Origin: Evansella vedderi
GTDB lineage: Bacteria > Bacillota > Bacilli > Bacillales > Salisediminibacteriaceae
Assembly: GCF_030813435.1 (NCBI RefSeq)
Contig: NZ_JAUSUG010000023.1
Coordinates: 1-64,000 of the forward strand
Direction of reading: 5' to 3'
DNA length: 64,000 nucleotides
This document shows positions 25,856 to 33,902 of the stretch, piece by piece. The position numbers and the translations under genes are program-made. The notes beneath the pieces are model-generated. The model made no database searches. It saw nothing but the letters and a program-made list of their open reading frames with translations, and had not been told where the DNA came from. How positions within the stretch are numbered: position 1 is the stretch's first letter; every line of letters begins with the position of its first letter.

Positions 25856-25877
25856 CAGGGGGATGGTCCCCCGCTTG
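25856..25877. other. Short GC-rich hairpin
   Basis: GGGGGA-TGG-TCCCCC forms a stable stem just past the end of the minus-strand gene at 25918. On the minus strand it is followed by a short pyrimidine-rich stretch; it may terminate that gene. Confidence 0.4.
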
Positions 25878-25917
25878 TTTAAAGCGTTAGTATACTGGAA
25901 CCTGGTACCGTTTCCTA

Positions 25918-26481
25918 CTATTGATAGTCCAAAGTTTCTACCGGTATGATATCTGAAACGAGTGGAGAATTTATTGAAAAAAGACAATATAAGTCAGTAA
26001 AACCATTTTGGAGTTTGCAATTTCGAATGACAAAGCCTTCGTATCCCTGATCAATAAGGGTGTTACGAAATTTTTCATTCGCTTCCTCCTTATTTAAAAG
26101 GATAGCCTCATCTTTCCAGGTGGGGTTCCTTTTTTTGGCATGAAAATAATCACAATATTTATCACGATCACTCATGAACAAATCATACGAATCAGCGGTA
26201 GTAGAATGATATACCTTAAGATTTGGTTCATCTAAAAATATTTTGTAAATAAAGCCAATCACTGGTTTTTCAACTTGAATGACCTTAGGTTCTCCGTCTT
26301 CCCAAAACTCCGTTTCTGACTTTTCATAAACAGTTTTCGTTCCTATTGCAAAAGGTTTTGCTGAATTAATATCAGATGTAAGCCAAAACCCAATTGTACC
26401 AACAACGTTATTTGCATTTTGAACCTTTATTTCTTTATTAAAATCTTCAATTTTATTCATGGCTCCAAAAAAAACGATCAT
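25918..26481 (-). CDS. Putative ADP-ribosyltransferase-like protein
   Basis: This is a 187-aa protein with no signal peptide. IVFFGAMNK at the start, a VGTIGFWLTSDINSAKPFA segment (about residues 29-50) and IDQGYEGFVIRN near 157 resemble the order of motifs in small ADP-ribosyltransferase-like domains of polymorphic toxins (a first beta strand, a FWLTxD-x-AxxFA segment and a GYDGxxI strand). The catalytic residues cannot be assigned with confidence. The ATG at 26481 has GAGGAGGGA 6 bases upstream, which sets the start. It lies among gene relics and may be a remnant of a toxin locus or a stand-alone protein. Confidence 0.4.
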   Translation of the reverse strand: MIVFFGAMNKIEDFNKEIKVQNANNVVGTIGFWLTSDINSAKPFAIGTKTVYEKSETEFWEDGEPKVIQVEKPVIGFIYKIFLDEPNLKVYHSTTADSYDLFMSDRDKYCDYFHAKKRNPTWKDEAILLNKEEANEKFRNTLIDQGYEGFVIRNCKLQNGFTDLYCLFSINSPLVSDIIPVETLDYQ

Positions 26482-26520
26482 TTTTATCCCTCCTCTTTTT
26501 AAATTACCCAAATCTGAGGG

Positions 26521-26753
26521 TAATAAGTATATTGCTGATGATGAAGCGGTTCGATTTGAATACATCAAGTGGATGAAAGGTTACGGGGGATGAAATTAAT
26601 AAGTATGGCTTTATGGGTTACTGAGAAAAGCAGGTTTATTAGAACATATTGATCGTAATGTCATAGAGAAGTTTGATGACTATTATCCCTTAGAAGGTAT
26701 AGAGTCGATATTTAACAAGGTATTCGATATCTTATTTAAATCGGAGGTATAAT
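26521..26753 (+). pseudogene. Frameshifted relic of an unknown gene
   Basis: One frame reads KYIADDEAVRFEYIKWMKGYGG and then stops. A second frame then reads VWLYGLLRKAGLLEHIDRN and continues, with EKFDDYYPLEGIESIFNKVF, to a stop at 26752. The two pieces are protein-like and lie in tandem, as expected of one frameshifted reading frame. No family is recognised; the composition would suit a small immunity-type protein. Confidence 0.5.
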
Positions 26754-26754
26754 A

Positions 26755-26841
26755 ATGACATACAGTATTGGTTTTTCGGCAGATGGTGCAGTTTTTTTGT
26801 TAGCTAGTAAGGAACCAATAAATAGGGAACTGGAAGATTAA
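26755..26841 (+). pseudogene. 28-codon fragment, truncated gene
   Basis: A TCGGAGGT ribosome site sits 5 bases before an ATG and opens a frame MTYSIGFSADGAVFLLASKE that ends after 28 codons. A perfect start with so short a frame suggests a truncated gene. The next gene starts 29 bp later. Confidence 0.4.
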
Positions 26842-26869
26842 TGAAGTATCAATAGACAAGGAGGGCGTA

Positions 26870-27799
26870 ATGGAAAAGCTCATTCTAAGTAGAAAAGGGT
26901 TTGATTCAGCCTCTGGCAATGGTTATTCTCCTTTTGATCCTAAAACAGGAAAATTTATTGTATTGCCTATTCCCGAGGACGAAGGAAAAGAAGGCTTATA
27001 TAAATATAATGAATTATTCCTTGTTAATCAGTATTTTGAAGGTATAAATGCAAAAAGTCTTCAAGGACTAATCACCCATCCCAAAATGTACTTCGGAAAT
27101 AACACAAAAAAAGAAGTGAGAAAGAGAAGTGCCCATTATGATCCAATTTTGGGGAGATGCCCTTGGTTAAAAAATGGTCCTGAGATTGGTGCATTTGGGC
27201 AATCAGAAGCAGCTGCTGGGCATCTAAGAAACACTCAAGTACAAGAAGGGAGTATATTTCTCTTTTTTAGTAGATTTATGCCAATAAAAGAGAGAGTTCA
27301 TCCTCTTGACCCTATTGGAGCTTGGTCACAAGGTGCCTATTTTATCTATGGGTGGCTTAAGGTAAAGAAAGTAATAACTAAAGAAAACAAATCAGAACTA
27401 CCTATTGAAGTTAGAGATAGACACCCCCACGGATCTGATTATGATTTTATGAACCGAGATAATAACACCATTTTTTTGGCAGACGAAAAATTATTTGAAG
27501 ACATGGATATACCAGGTTGTGGTTATTTTCCGAAGCTAACCAGTGATTTGTTACTTTCCTCTGAATTACATAAAAACCAACCAAGTATCTGGAAAATACC
27601 AGCATTTTTCAATTCGGATGACTTTCGTCCGACTTACCTAAATGTAGAAAAAAACTTATCCACACGCTGGCTTGCGTGTCCTGATAATAGTAACTATTGC
27701 TATGTGCAATCAACAGGTCGTGGTCAAGAATATGTATCTAATTTAAAAGATCAAAGCTATAAATGGTTGCGTTCATTATTTACAAATAACTATAAGTGA
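26870..27799 (+). CDS. Nmad3-like (nucleotide modification associated domain 3) protein
   Basis: This is a 309-aa protein. The N-terminus LILSRKGFDSASG then SPFDPKTGKFIVLPIP is the signature I associate with Nmad3, a predicted domain linked to DNA base hypermodification and phage conflict systems. CPWL near residue 103, GAFGQSEAAAGHL near 112, DRHPHG near 186 and a C-terminal aromatic-rich part follow. Function is not known experimentally to my knowledge. GGAGGG lies 6 bases before the ATG. It stands alone, outside the att-bounded element, without other modification genes beside it. Confidence 0.65.
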   Translation: MEKLILSRKGFDSASGNGYSPFDPKTGKFIVLPIPEDEGKEGLYKYNELFLVNQYFEGINAKSLQGLITHPKMYFGNNTKKEVRKRSAHYDPILGRCPWLKNGPEIGAFGQSEAAAGHLRNTQVQEGSIFLFFSRFMPIKERVHPLDPIGAWSQGAYFIYGWLKVKKVITKENKSELPIEVRDRHPHGSDYDFMNRDNNTIFLADEKLFEDMDIPGCGYFPKLTSDLLLSSELHKNQPSIWKIPAFFNSDDFRPTYLNVEKNLSTRWLACPDNSNYCYVQSTGRGQEYVSNLKDQSYKWLRSLFTNNYK

Positions 27800-27937
27800 T
27801 GGATAAATTTTTTTAATGTTAGAAAAATACACAAAGAAGGTAACGCTAAATTAGGATTCCTGACTTTCGGCATAAACGAAACCTTTTTATGTTTGAAACG
27901 TAAAAGATGTATAACGATAAAGCTGAAGGTGATCTTA

Positions 27938-28363
27938 ATGTATTTTCCATCAAAAAAAGACGTATGGTTAACCCTAATTGTTTGGGGATCGATCCTAGTG
28001 GTGGTAGTTCCAGCGATTATCGAGCAACAAATCGTTGGGCTATTTATTGCATTGCCGATAGCGTTCTTTATAGGATGGTTATGGTTTACAACGGGATATA
28101 CGATTGAAAAGGCTAACCTTAAAATTAAATTTGGTCCATTTCGAAAAACGGTTCACATACAAGAGATAAGGAAGATCAACAAAACAAAGAACCCCATTTC
28201 TGCTCCTGCGTTATCCATCGATCGGATCGAAATTATCTACGGTAAGTTTAATGATATGGTGTTTATTTCTCCTAGAAAGGAACGTGAATTTGTTCAATTA
28301 TTATTAAAGGAGAATCCGGATATCGTTTTGGATGAGAAACTGAAAGATATAATAGGGGAGTGA
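27938..28363 (+). CDS. Small membrane protein with bacterial PH domain (bPH_4-like)
   Basis: This is a 141-aa protein. Two hydrophobic segments (about residues 12-28 and 32-47) form a membrane hairpin. The following 90 residues, with TIEKANLKIKFGPF, IQEIRKINKT and MVFISPRKEREFVQLL, match the bPH_4 (YyaB-type) pleckstrin-like domain common in bacilli. The cellular role is unknown. The ATG at 27938 is preferred because GAAGGTGAT lies just upstream; the earlier in-frame start at 27893 has no clear site. Confidence 0.7.
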   Translation: MYFPSKKDVWLTLIVWGSILVVVVPAIIEQQIVGLFIALPIAFFIGWLWFTTGYTIEKANLKIKFGPFRKTVHIQEIRKINKTKNPISAPALSIDRIEIIYGKFNDMVFISPRKEREFVQLLLKENPDIVLDEKLKDIIGE

Positions 28364-28441
28364 TACTTTATCTAGGGTCAGTCCCATTTTTGAATATTTT
28401 TGTCTCATATCGGCATACTTAAGGAAAAAAGAGGTGCTTGT

Positions 28442-28915
28442 ATGAAACGTATATTTGGGCTTTCTTTCATATTATTGTGTAGCGTCCTTTTTGTTATCTC
28501 ATGATGCGCTTCCGATTATAGTACGAATGAACCGAACGTAAATGGTAAGATTACCAGTGCTAATGATAATACTCCAGCAACGAAATTTCCGGCACTTAAA
28601 GAATTAAGGGAATTTGACCTTGAAATTGACTTTGTAAATAGAGATGAGTTAGAAATGGAATACCATAGCAGGGGGGAGTTTCCAACAGCTGAAATTGAAA
28701 GGAGAACGGCAGAAGGAAGAGAAGAGGTAAAAGGGGAGGCAGCTTTAGAAGAAATCGAAGAGCTAATTCAGCAAATTTCTCTCCACTCAGAGCTTTTACC
28801 AGAAGAGGTAATAGATAAAATATTGGCTTATTTAAACATTTCGAAGGAAGAGGTTAAATCATTGGAACTAGAAGTGGACTTTAAAAAGGGTGATAAAATT
28901 AAAGGAGATATATAA
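28442..28915 (+). pseudogene. YusW-like lipoprotein gene with an in-frame stop at the lipobox
   Basis: From the ATG at 28442 the frame reads a lipoprotein signal peptide (MKRIFGLSFILLCSVLFVIS), then TGA at 28502-28504, then Cys-Ala-Ser-Asp and a complete 135-residue mature domain to 28915. The mature part (FDLEIDF, LEMEYHSRGEFPTAEI) resembles YusW-like domains. TGA takes the place of the Gly codon normally found before the lipobox Cys; a GGA-to-TGA change explains it. Translation might restart internally at the ATG at 28655, but that product would be truncated and unexported. Sequencing error is the alternative. Confidence 0.8.
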
Positions 28916-28940
28916 AGTTTACGAGACCAGAACGATAAAC

Positions 28941-28972
28941 AAAGAGAGAATGACAAAGGGTTCTCTCTTTTC
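28941..28972 (+). terminator. Rho-independent terminator
   Basis: AAAGAGAGAA (28941-28950) and TTCTCTCTTT (28961-28970) form a perfect 10-bp stem with T residues after it. It ends the yusW-like transcript. Confidence 0.85.
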
Positions 28973-29152
28973 TTCTGTCATAGCGTAAGGGATGGCAGTC
29001 TCCTCAATGTAATGAATGCAGTTTTCACTGATTACCAACCGTCCCCTTTTCTCCCCTTTCTGACCATACTTACCCTTATACATACAAGACTTGTAACATA
29101 ATTCTTTGTTATCCTCTTTATCTTTTCGGAAATCAAGAATGTTATTATCAGA

Positions 29153-29493
29153 AGGCTCTTTTCGTAAACTTTGTTGCTTTTTTAGATAAGCTTGGAGAAG
29201 CGAAAGGCGGCGACTCCAGCGGGAAAAGCAACGGCTGAAGACCCCGCAGGGACGAGCGACTCTTCACGAGTAAGCTTCGAGTTGTCTCGACGAATGCATC
29301 TCCGAAGCGAAGCTAGTAGAGGAAGAGACACAGTTTTTTCCCGAGGAGGCTGAAGCGTTGCCCGCGGGAGCCAGGATGGCGACATTACGCCGTTGCCCAC
29401 AGGACGTGGGCTTCCTTTAGGCGTAATTGGTCCGCCTGTAGCGTATCCAAGCTAAAAATTAATTTCTAAAAACAACAATCTAGAAAAGAGCCT
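29153..29493. repeat. MITE-like GC-rich repeat with terminal inverted repeats
   Basis: AGGCTCTTTTC (29153-29163) and GAAAAGAGCCT (29483-29493) are exact inverted ends. The interior is far more GC-rich than its surroundings and carries the GGCGGCGACTCCAGCGGGAA and AAGACCCCGCAGG motifs that recur in many Bacillaceae genomes as a dispersed repeat. It has no credible gene. It is probably a non-autonomous transposable repeat or a structured dispersed repeat. Confidence 0.7.
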
Positions 29494-29665
29494 ATCAGAA
29501 AAAACAAACTATTCTAAATTCATATATTGTATAATTGAATGGACGATAAAGGAACAGTGGCCTCTGAGGTTATTTGTATATTGCTTTTATTCCCTTCGCT
29601 TCCCCTGTTGGTAAAATCCTAAACTACACAAGTTAAATTAATGAATAAGGTAAAGGTGGTAAGAA

Positions 29666-31885
29666 ATGAATACAAAAAAAGACGAAAGAAAGATTCAATT
29701 AGAATATCTTGATCGTGGGTTAGTTGCAGTAGCCACGACAGAAGGTGTGTTTCTTAGTTGGAGACTGTTAGGAAATGAAGTTACAGGTTATTCTGAAAAC
29801 GGTTTAATCGGAAACGATTTTAATGTTTATCGTAATGATACTCTTATTGCCACTGTAAGTGACAGTACGAATTTTTTGGACAAAGAAGGAACATCTTCAT
29901 CAGCGTATCATGTATGTGCCGTTGAGGATGGTCAAGAAGTAGACAAAAGTAAACTGGTAACCCCTTGGAAACACGCTTATTACGATCTCCCATTACAAAA
30001 GCCAGCAGATGGGGTAACACCTGCAGGTGAAACTTATACCTATTCTGCCAATGACATGAGTGTTGGCGATATAGATGGTGACGGCCAGTATGAGTTTTTT
30101 GTAAAGTGGGATCCGTCCAATTCCAAGGATGTGTCACAAAAAGGATATACGGGGAATGTCTTTATTGATTGTTATAAGTTTGATGGAACATTGCTGTATA
30201 GGATTGACTTAGGTGTAAATATCCGTGCGGGTGCACACTATACGCAGTTTATGGTGTATGATTTTGATGGAGACGGGAAAGCAGAAATGATGATGAAAAC
30301 AGCACCTGGTACAAAAATCATAAACGTTGATAAAAACGGGGAAGTCTTATCTGAAAACTATATTACTATCCCACAAGAGGATAAGGATGCTGGATATACG
30401 CATCAAGATGATTATCGTATGAGCAGTAAGGATTATTTTCATTATATTATAAACCTATTCATGGGATGGCATGAGCATGAAGAGGTTATGAATGGTAATT
30501 GGCCAAAAACACTGGAAGCATGCTTCGGAATAGATAACCTATATGAATATCCTCTTTCTTTCGAAGATGCAACGAAACTAGCAACCTATTTTATTGATGA
30601 ATACGCTCCTAGCAGACATCAACGAAATAATCTCCGAGACTTTGAAGGTTTCATTCTTGAAGGTCCTGAATATTTATCTATTTTCGAAGGAGAAACTGGT
30701 CAAGAGTTAGAAACAATCCCTTATAAACCCGGTCGTCATGAAGATGGCTTAATGTGGGGAGATTATGCTATGCCACGAATTGAGCCTGGTAATCGTGTGG
30801 ATCGATTCTTAGCTGGTGTTGCTTATCTTGATGGTGAAAAGCCATATGCGATTTTCGCACGAGGTTATTATACAAGAGCCGCTATTGTTTCCTATAGCTG
30901 GGATGGTCGTCAGCTGCAGGAGTATTGGGCAATGGATAGTGGTTGGACTCCAATGAATAATCCATTCAATGATAATCCTCACCCAAGAGATGGCACGTCG
31001 AAGGAATTTGGCTCCATTACAAATCAAGGTGCCCATTCCCTTAGTGTCGCAGATGTGGACGGTGATGGAAAGCAGGAAATTATTTATGGTTCTGCTACCA
31101 TTGACCATGATGGCACGGTTCTTTACAGCTCAAAGGATGTGATGCCAGAGCAAAGTGCAGCACCAGGTACGATTGCGAAATTAGGTCACGGGGATACCTT
31201 GCATGTGGCAAATATTGACCCAGATAGGCCAGGTCTTGAAATATTCATGGTTCATGAAAATGGAAGGTGGGCCCCATATGGTTATACATTGCGTGATGCT
31301 GCAACAGGAGAGGTTCTATTGGGGGAATATGCGGATGAGGACCGAGACCGCGGGATTATTGGGGACGTGGATCCTGAGCATCGTGGATTGGAAACTTGGG
31401 CAAATGGCTTTGGTTTGAAGACGGCAAAAGGAGAGCAAATCAGTATGGATGCTCCTGGTACCAATATGAACATTAAGTGGTCAGGAGATATGACGACACA
31501 AATAGTAGAAGGTGCAATAAATGAAACACCTTCAATAGTAGATTGGAAGAAAGGTTGTTTGCTGACAGCAACAGACACACAAACAAATAATGGCACAAAA
31601 GGGAACCCATGCTTAGTAGCAGATATATTTGGCGATTGGCGAGAAGAACTCCTCGTTCGTAAAACAGACAGCTCTGCGATTCGAATTTATATAAATACGG
31701 AAATAACAAATCGAAAGCTATACACATTAATGCATGATGCCCAATATCGAACGGGGATTGCCTGGCAAAATACAGTGTACAATCAGCCTTCCTATCCAAG
31801 TTTTTATTTCGCATCGGATATTGATTGGGCGAACGTACCAATTCCAAACTATTGGGCACCACGTCTTGAAAAGACATTAAAATAA
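29666..31885 (+). CDS. Rhamnogalacturonan lyase, polysaccharide lyase family 11 (YesX/YesW type)
   Basis: This 739-aa enzyme cleaves the rhamnose-galacturonate backbone of rhamnogalacturonan I by beta-elimination. It shows the PL11 beta-propeller with calcium-binding repeats DIDGDGQYE (about residue 133), DFDGDGKAE (about 204) and DVDGDGKQE (about 465), plus GHGDTLHVANIDPDRPG and QNTVYNQPSYPSFYF near the end. It has no signal peptide, so it is cytoplasmic like YesX. It is longer than YesW/YesX (about 610-620 aa), partly from an insert at about 240-320 before the EGPEYLSIFEG segment. AAGGTGG lies 7-8 bases upstream. No other pectin genes are near. Confidence 0.9.
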   Translation: MNTKKDERKIQLEYLDRGLVAVATTEGVFLSWRLLGNEVTGYSENGLIGNDFNVYRNDTLIATVSDSTNFLDKEGTSSSAYHVCAVEDGQEVDKSKLVTPWKHAYYDLPLQKPADGVTPAGETYTYSANDMSVGDIDGDGQYEFFVKWDPSNSKDVSQKGYTGNVFIDCYKFDGTLLYRIDLGVNIRAGAHYTQFMVYDFDGDGKAEMMMKTAPGTKIINVDKNGEVLSENYITIPQEDKDAGYTHQDDYRMSSKDYFHYIINLFMGWHEHEEVMNGNWPKTLEACFGIDNLYEYPLSFEDATKLATYFIDEYAPSRHQRNNLRDFEGFILEGPEYLSIFEGETGQELETIPYKPGRHEDGLMWGDYAMPRIEPGNRVDRFLAGVAYLDGEKPYAIFARGYYTRAAIVSYSWDGRQLQEYWAMDSGWTPMNNPFNDNPHPRDGTSKEFGSITNQGAHSLSVADVDGDGKQEIIYGSATIDHDGTVLYSSKDVMPEQSAAPGTIAKLGHGDTLHVANIDPDRPGLEIFMVHENGRWAPYGYTLRDAATGEVLLGEYADEDRDRGIIGDVDPEHRGLETWANGFGLKTAKGEQISMDAPGTNMNIKWSGDMTTQIVEGAINETPSIVDWKKGCLLTATDTQTNNGTKGNPCLVADIFGDWREELLVRKTDSSAIRIYINTEITNRKLYTLMHDAQYRTGIAWQNTVYNQPSYPSFYFASDIDWANVPIPNYWAPRLEKTLK

Positions 31886-31912
31886 GTTTAAGGAAGCAGC
31901 GGGACGGATAGA

Positions 31913-31951
31913 GACTGGAGAAATAGGGTGCTTTTCCCTTTTTCTCCAGTC
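31913..31951 (+). terminator. Terminator-like hairpin after the lyase gene
   Basis: GACTGGAGAAA (31913-31923) pairs with TTTCTCCAGTC (31941-31951), and the loop itself contains GGG/CCC. The stem is strong but no T-run follows. Confidence 0.6.
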
Positions 31952-32482
31952 CGAATGGCAATGAGCTGAGCCGTTGCCAGCTCTTTAAAGCTTAATATGA
32001 GCGGTTTTCTCATATCAAGCGCGCAACGAGCGAAGCCATTGCAACAAAGTTTATATGCTTTTTCACTGGTTTTGGACGGATCTCTTGCTTCCAAATCGCA
32101 CTCCTTTTTTGGTGAAAAAATGTATTTAATAAGTTATGGGGAATTTATCAGAAAAGTGGGTGAAATGAAGAAAAAACACAAAAGTCAATAAAGAAGAGAT
32201 GGCAGGGGAATGGGGGATTACAAGCTACTACAAAATCCTGAATCGAAAATATTGATCTACGCTACTATTTCAAAGTGCGGGTGTTAACGTTGTTGGAGAT
32301 AAGGGGAAGTTTGTATGTTTTTAACTACATAGCTAATTGGGGGATCAGTGTGCCTATTCCCAATTAAGGGGGCAGGCACCTTGTTCTGTTATCTTACTTT
32401 GATTTCACTTCTTAAATTTCCACTACTTACCCTACCATAATAATTTAGGATGTTTTTATAACATGTTCTCTCCTAACACACT
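31952..32482. other. Intergenic region without clear features
   Basis: No gene with a ribosome site or family resemblance is seen in these 530 bp. It has moderate GC in the first 150 bp and is AT-rich later. Confidence 0.4.
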
Positions 32483-33505
32483 TTATTTTTTCTTTATTAA
32501 ATTATCTCTATCGGATGCTAGGGGAGATTGTTCCATCCATCCTTTTTCCACCATCAATTTAGCCCCTTCACTTGCATATTCGATTGCTTCACCAAATAGA
32601 CGGAGAAATGCAAGTCCTACATCTTTTCTTTGACTTTGGGCAACGGCTAATCCATAGTTCCCTATTCCAGCAGTTCCTACTAAGCTCACCTGAAACAGCA
32701 TTAGTCTATCGGAAAAGGGTGACACTGTAGATTCAGTGATTTCACCATCATAGGTTTTAACGGTAGGGATATCGGCTTCCAACAATAGGTCATTAAATAG
32801 TTTAACATTTTTATGTGCCGTTTCTTTTCCTTTTAAGAAGTAATCCCGGACTTGTTTATCACCAGCAATCTGTGAAAACGCCATGTTTGTTGCTTTTCCA
32901 AGGGCATTTCCTTCTGCAATCGTGAAAATTTGGGTTATTTCTTGGGCTGATAATGGACGTTTTGAGTCGAAGAAGTTGCCGAAAAAGTTATCGTTGTTCA
33001 CAAACTCCACACTGTTAGGAATAGGTACATTAGGCGGTCGAGTATATAAACCTTTTGAGAGCATCAAATCAGTCGTTGTTAGTTCAATTTCTTTTAAATT
33101 ATCAGCCATATCTTTAAAATGATTTTTAATGTCATCTCTCGTCACTTCGGTAAATGCCGTAGTATAAGTGATCAAAGCAAATTTCGCTACATTTTTAATA
33201 AAATTGGTATAGTAAATATCAGAAAATAGCCTTGGAGCATCTAAGTTGACATCCTCTATTTGAGTTTCCCTTGGGATAGGGAAGCCTTCTTTATTAAAAA
33301 TAGTAAGATACAATTCCATATGTTTTTTCGCCAACGAATGACAAGTGTTTACAAGAGCTTTAATATCGGGATCATCCAAGTGTTGTAAAAAATATTTAAA
33401 CATATGGTGAACCATCGTTTCCATTAAATAAACATTCCAAAGGCTCGCCATTTCAAAAGAAGTTAAGTTAGTGCTCAAATGAGAAATTGCAACATCTTCT
33501 TTCAT
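32483..33505 (-). CDS. DUF3231 family protein
   Basis: This 340-aa helical protein is made of two similar four-helix halves, each with the HxxxxKKHM- or ETAHKN-type helix seen in DUF3231 (about residues 1-165 and 170-335). The family is widespread in spore-forming bacilli. The fold is ferritin-like; a function is not established. It has no signal peptide. The ATG at 33505 follows a GGGGT site 5-6 bases upstream, which is preferred over a GTG at 33517. It is a single gene, divergent from the catabolic cluster and probably unrelated to it. Confidence 0.8.
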   Translation of the reverse strand: MKEDVAISHLSTNLTSFEMASLWNVYLMETMVHHMFKYFLQHLDDPDIKALVNTCHSLAKKHMELYLTIFNKEGFPIPRETQIEDVNLDAPRLFSDIYYTNFIKNVAKFALITYTTAFTEVTRDDIKNHFKDMADNLKEIELTTTDLMLSKGLYTRPPNVPIPNSVEFVNNDNFFGNFFDSKRPLSAQEITQIFTIAEGNALGKATNMAFSQIAGDKQVRDYFLKGKETAHKNVKLFNDLLLEADIPTVKTYDGEITESTVSPFSDRLMLFQVSLVGTAGIGNYGLAVAQSQRKDVGLAFLRLFGEAIEYASEGAKLMVEKGWMEQSPLASDRDNLIKKK

Positions 33506-33727
33506 TATAAACCCCACTTTGTATTCTTATTTGTTTTAACAATAAAGTTTGTTAATTATTTACAATTTATTTCCCGTTTATTTTTTAAGGTTCACATTAA
33601 AATGAGTCCAAAATGAAGTGAGGAGAGAAGTCCAACATGAGCTATTGAAAGAACAGCGTATTAGATTGAAGCGTAAGGTGTTTAGGTTATCAGTTACTAG
33701 TATGGGTTATTTTACCAATTACAAAAA

Positions 33728-33744
33728 CCAGTAAAATATATCGG
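33728..33744. promoter_or_regulatory. Regulon palindrome, copy 1
   Basis: CCAGT-AAAATAT-ATCGG matches the consensus CCAAT-N7-ATTGG with two changes. It lies 158 bp before the SMP-30 gene. Confidence 0.6.
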
Positions 33745-33760
33745 AAATCTAGAAAAAAAT

Positions 33761-33815
33761 AAATGACTTTTTCTCTTTTTTTTGAAAGCGTTTTATTTTA
33801 CACTTCTATTATTAC
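33761..33815 (+). promoter_or_regulatory. Shared promoter block A with cre-like site
   Basis: The segment from AATGAC to TTATTAC is closely similar to 44731-44789. It contains TGAAAGCGTTTTAT (33783-33796), which differs from the CcpA cre consensus at one or two positions. This suggests carbon catabolite control of the SMP-30 gene. Confidence 0.6.
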
Positions 33816-33902
33816 ATTGCCATGTTGCTTTTGTTTGAAATCAAAAAAGTAGATTACTTATGGAAATTATTAGAGTGCTAACTTTCGCGAGAGGTGATTA
33901 AT

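Larger units (their letters stand above)
33506..33902. promoter_or_regulatory. Control region of the SMP-30 gene
   Basis: This holds operator copy 1 (33728-33744), a TCTAGAAA element (33748-33755), the 55-bp block shared with the ABC transporter promoter (33761-33815) and a cre-like site (33783-33796). Confidence 0.6.

Noticed and set aside
29182-29400. Minus-strand open frame inside the GC-rich repeat
   Set aside because: It lies within the MITE-like repeat and has no protein-like features; such frames are common in this repeat.
31473-32094. Minus-strand frames over the end of the lyase gene and beyond
   Set aside because: They overlap a clear PL11 gene or a hairpin, with no start signal.
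31952-32482. Small plus-strand frame at 31997-32191
   Set aside because: It has no ribosome site, no family resemblance and unusual composition; treated as intergenic.
33783-33796. Reading the cre-like sites as sigma-54 promoters for the XylR-like regulator
   Set aside because: No GG-N10-GC pair of the sigma-54 type is present, and the regulator lacks an AAA+ domain.
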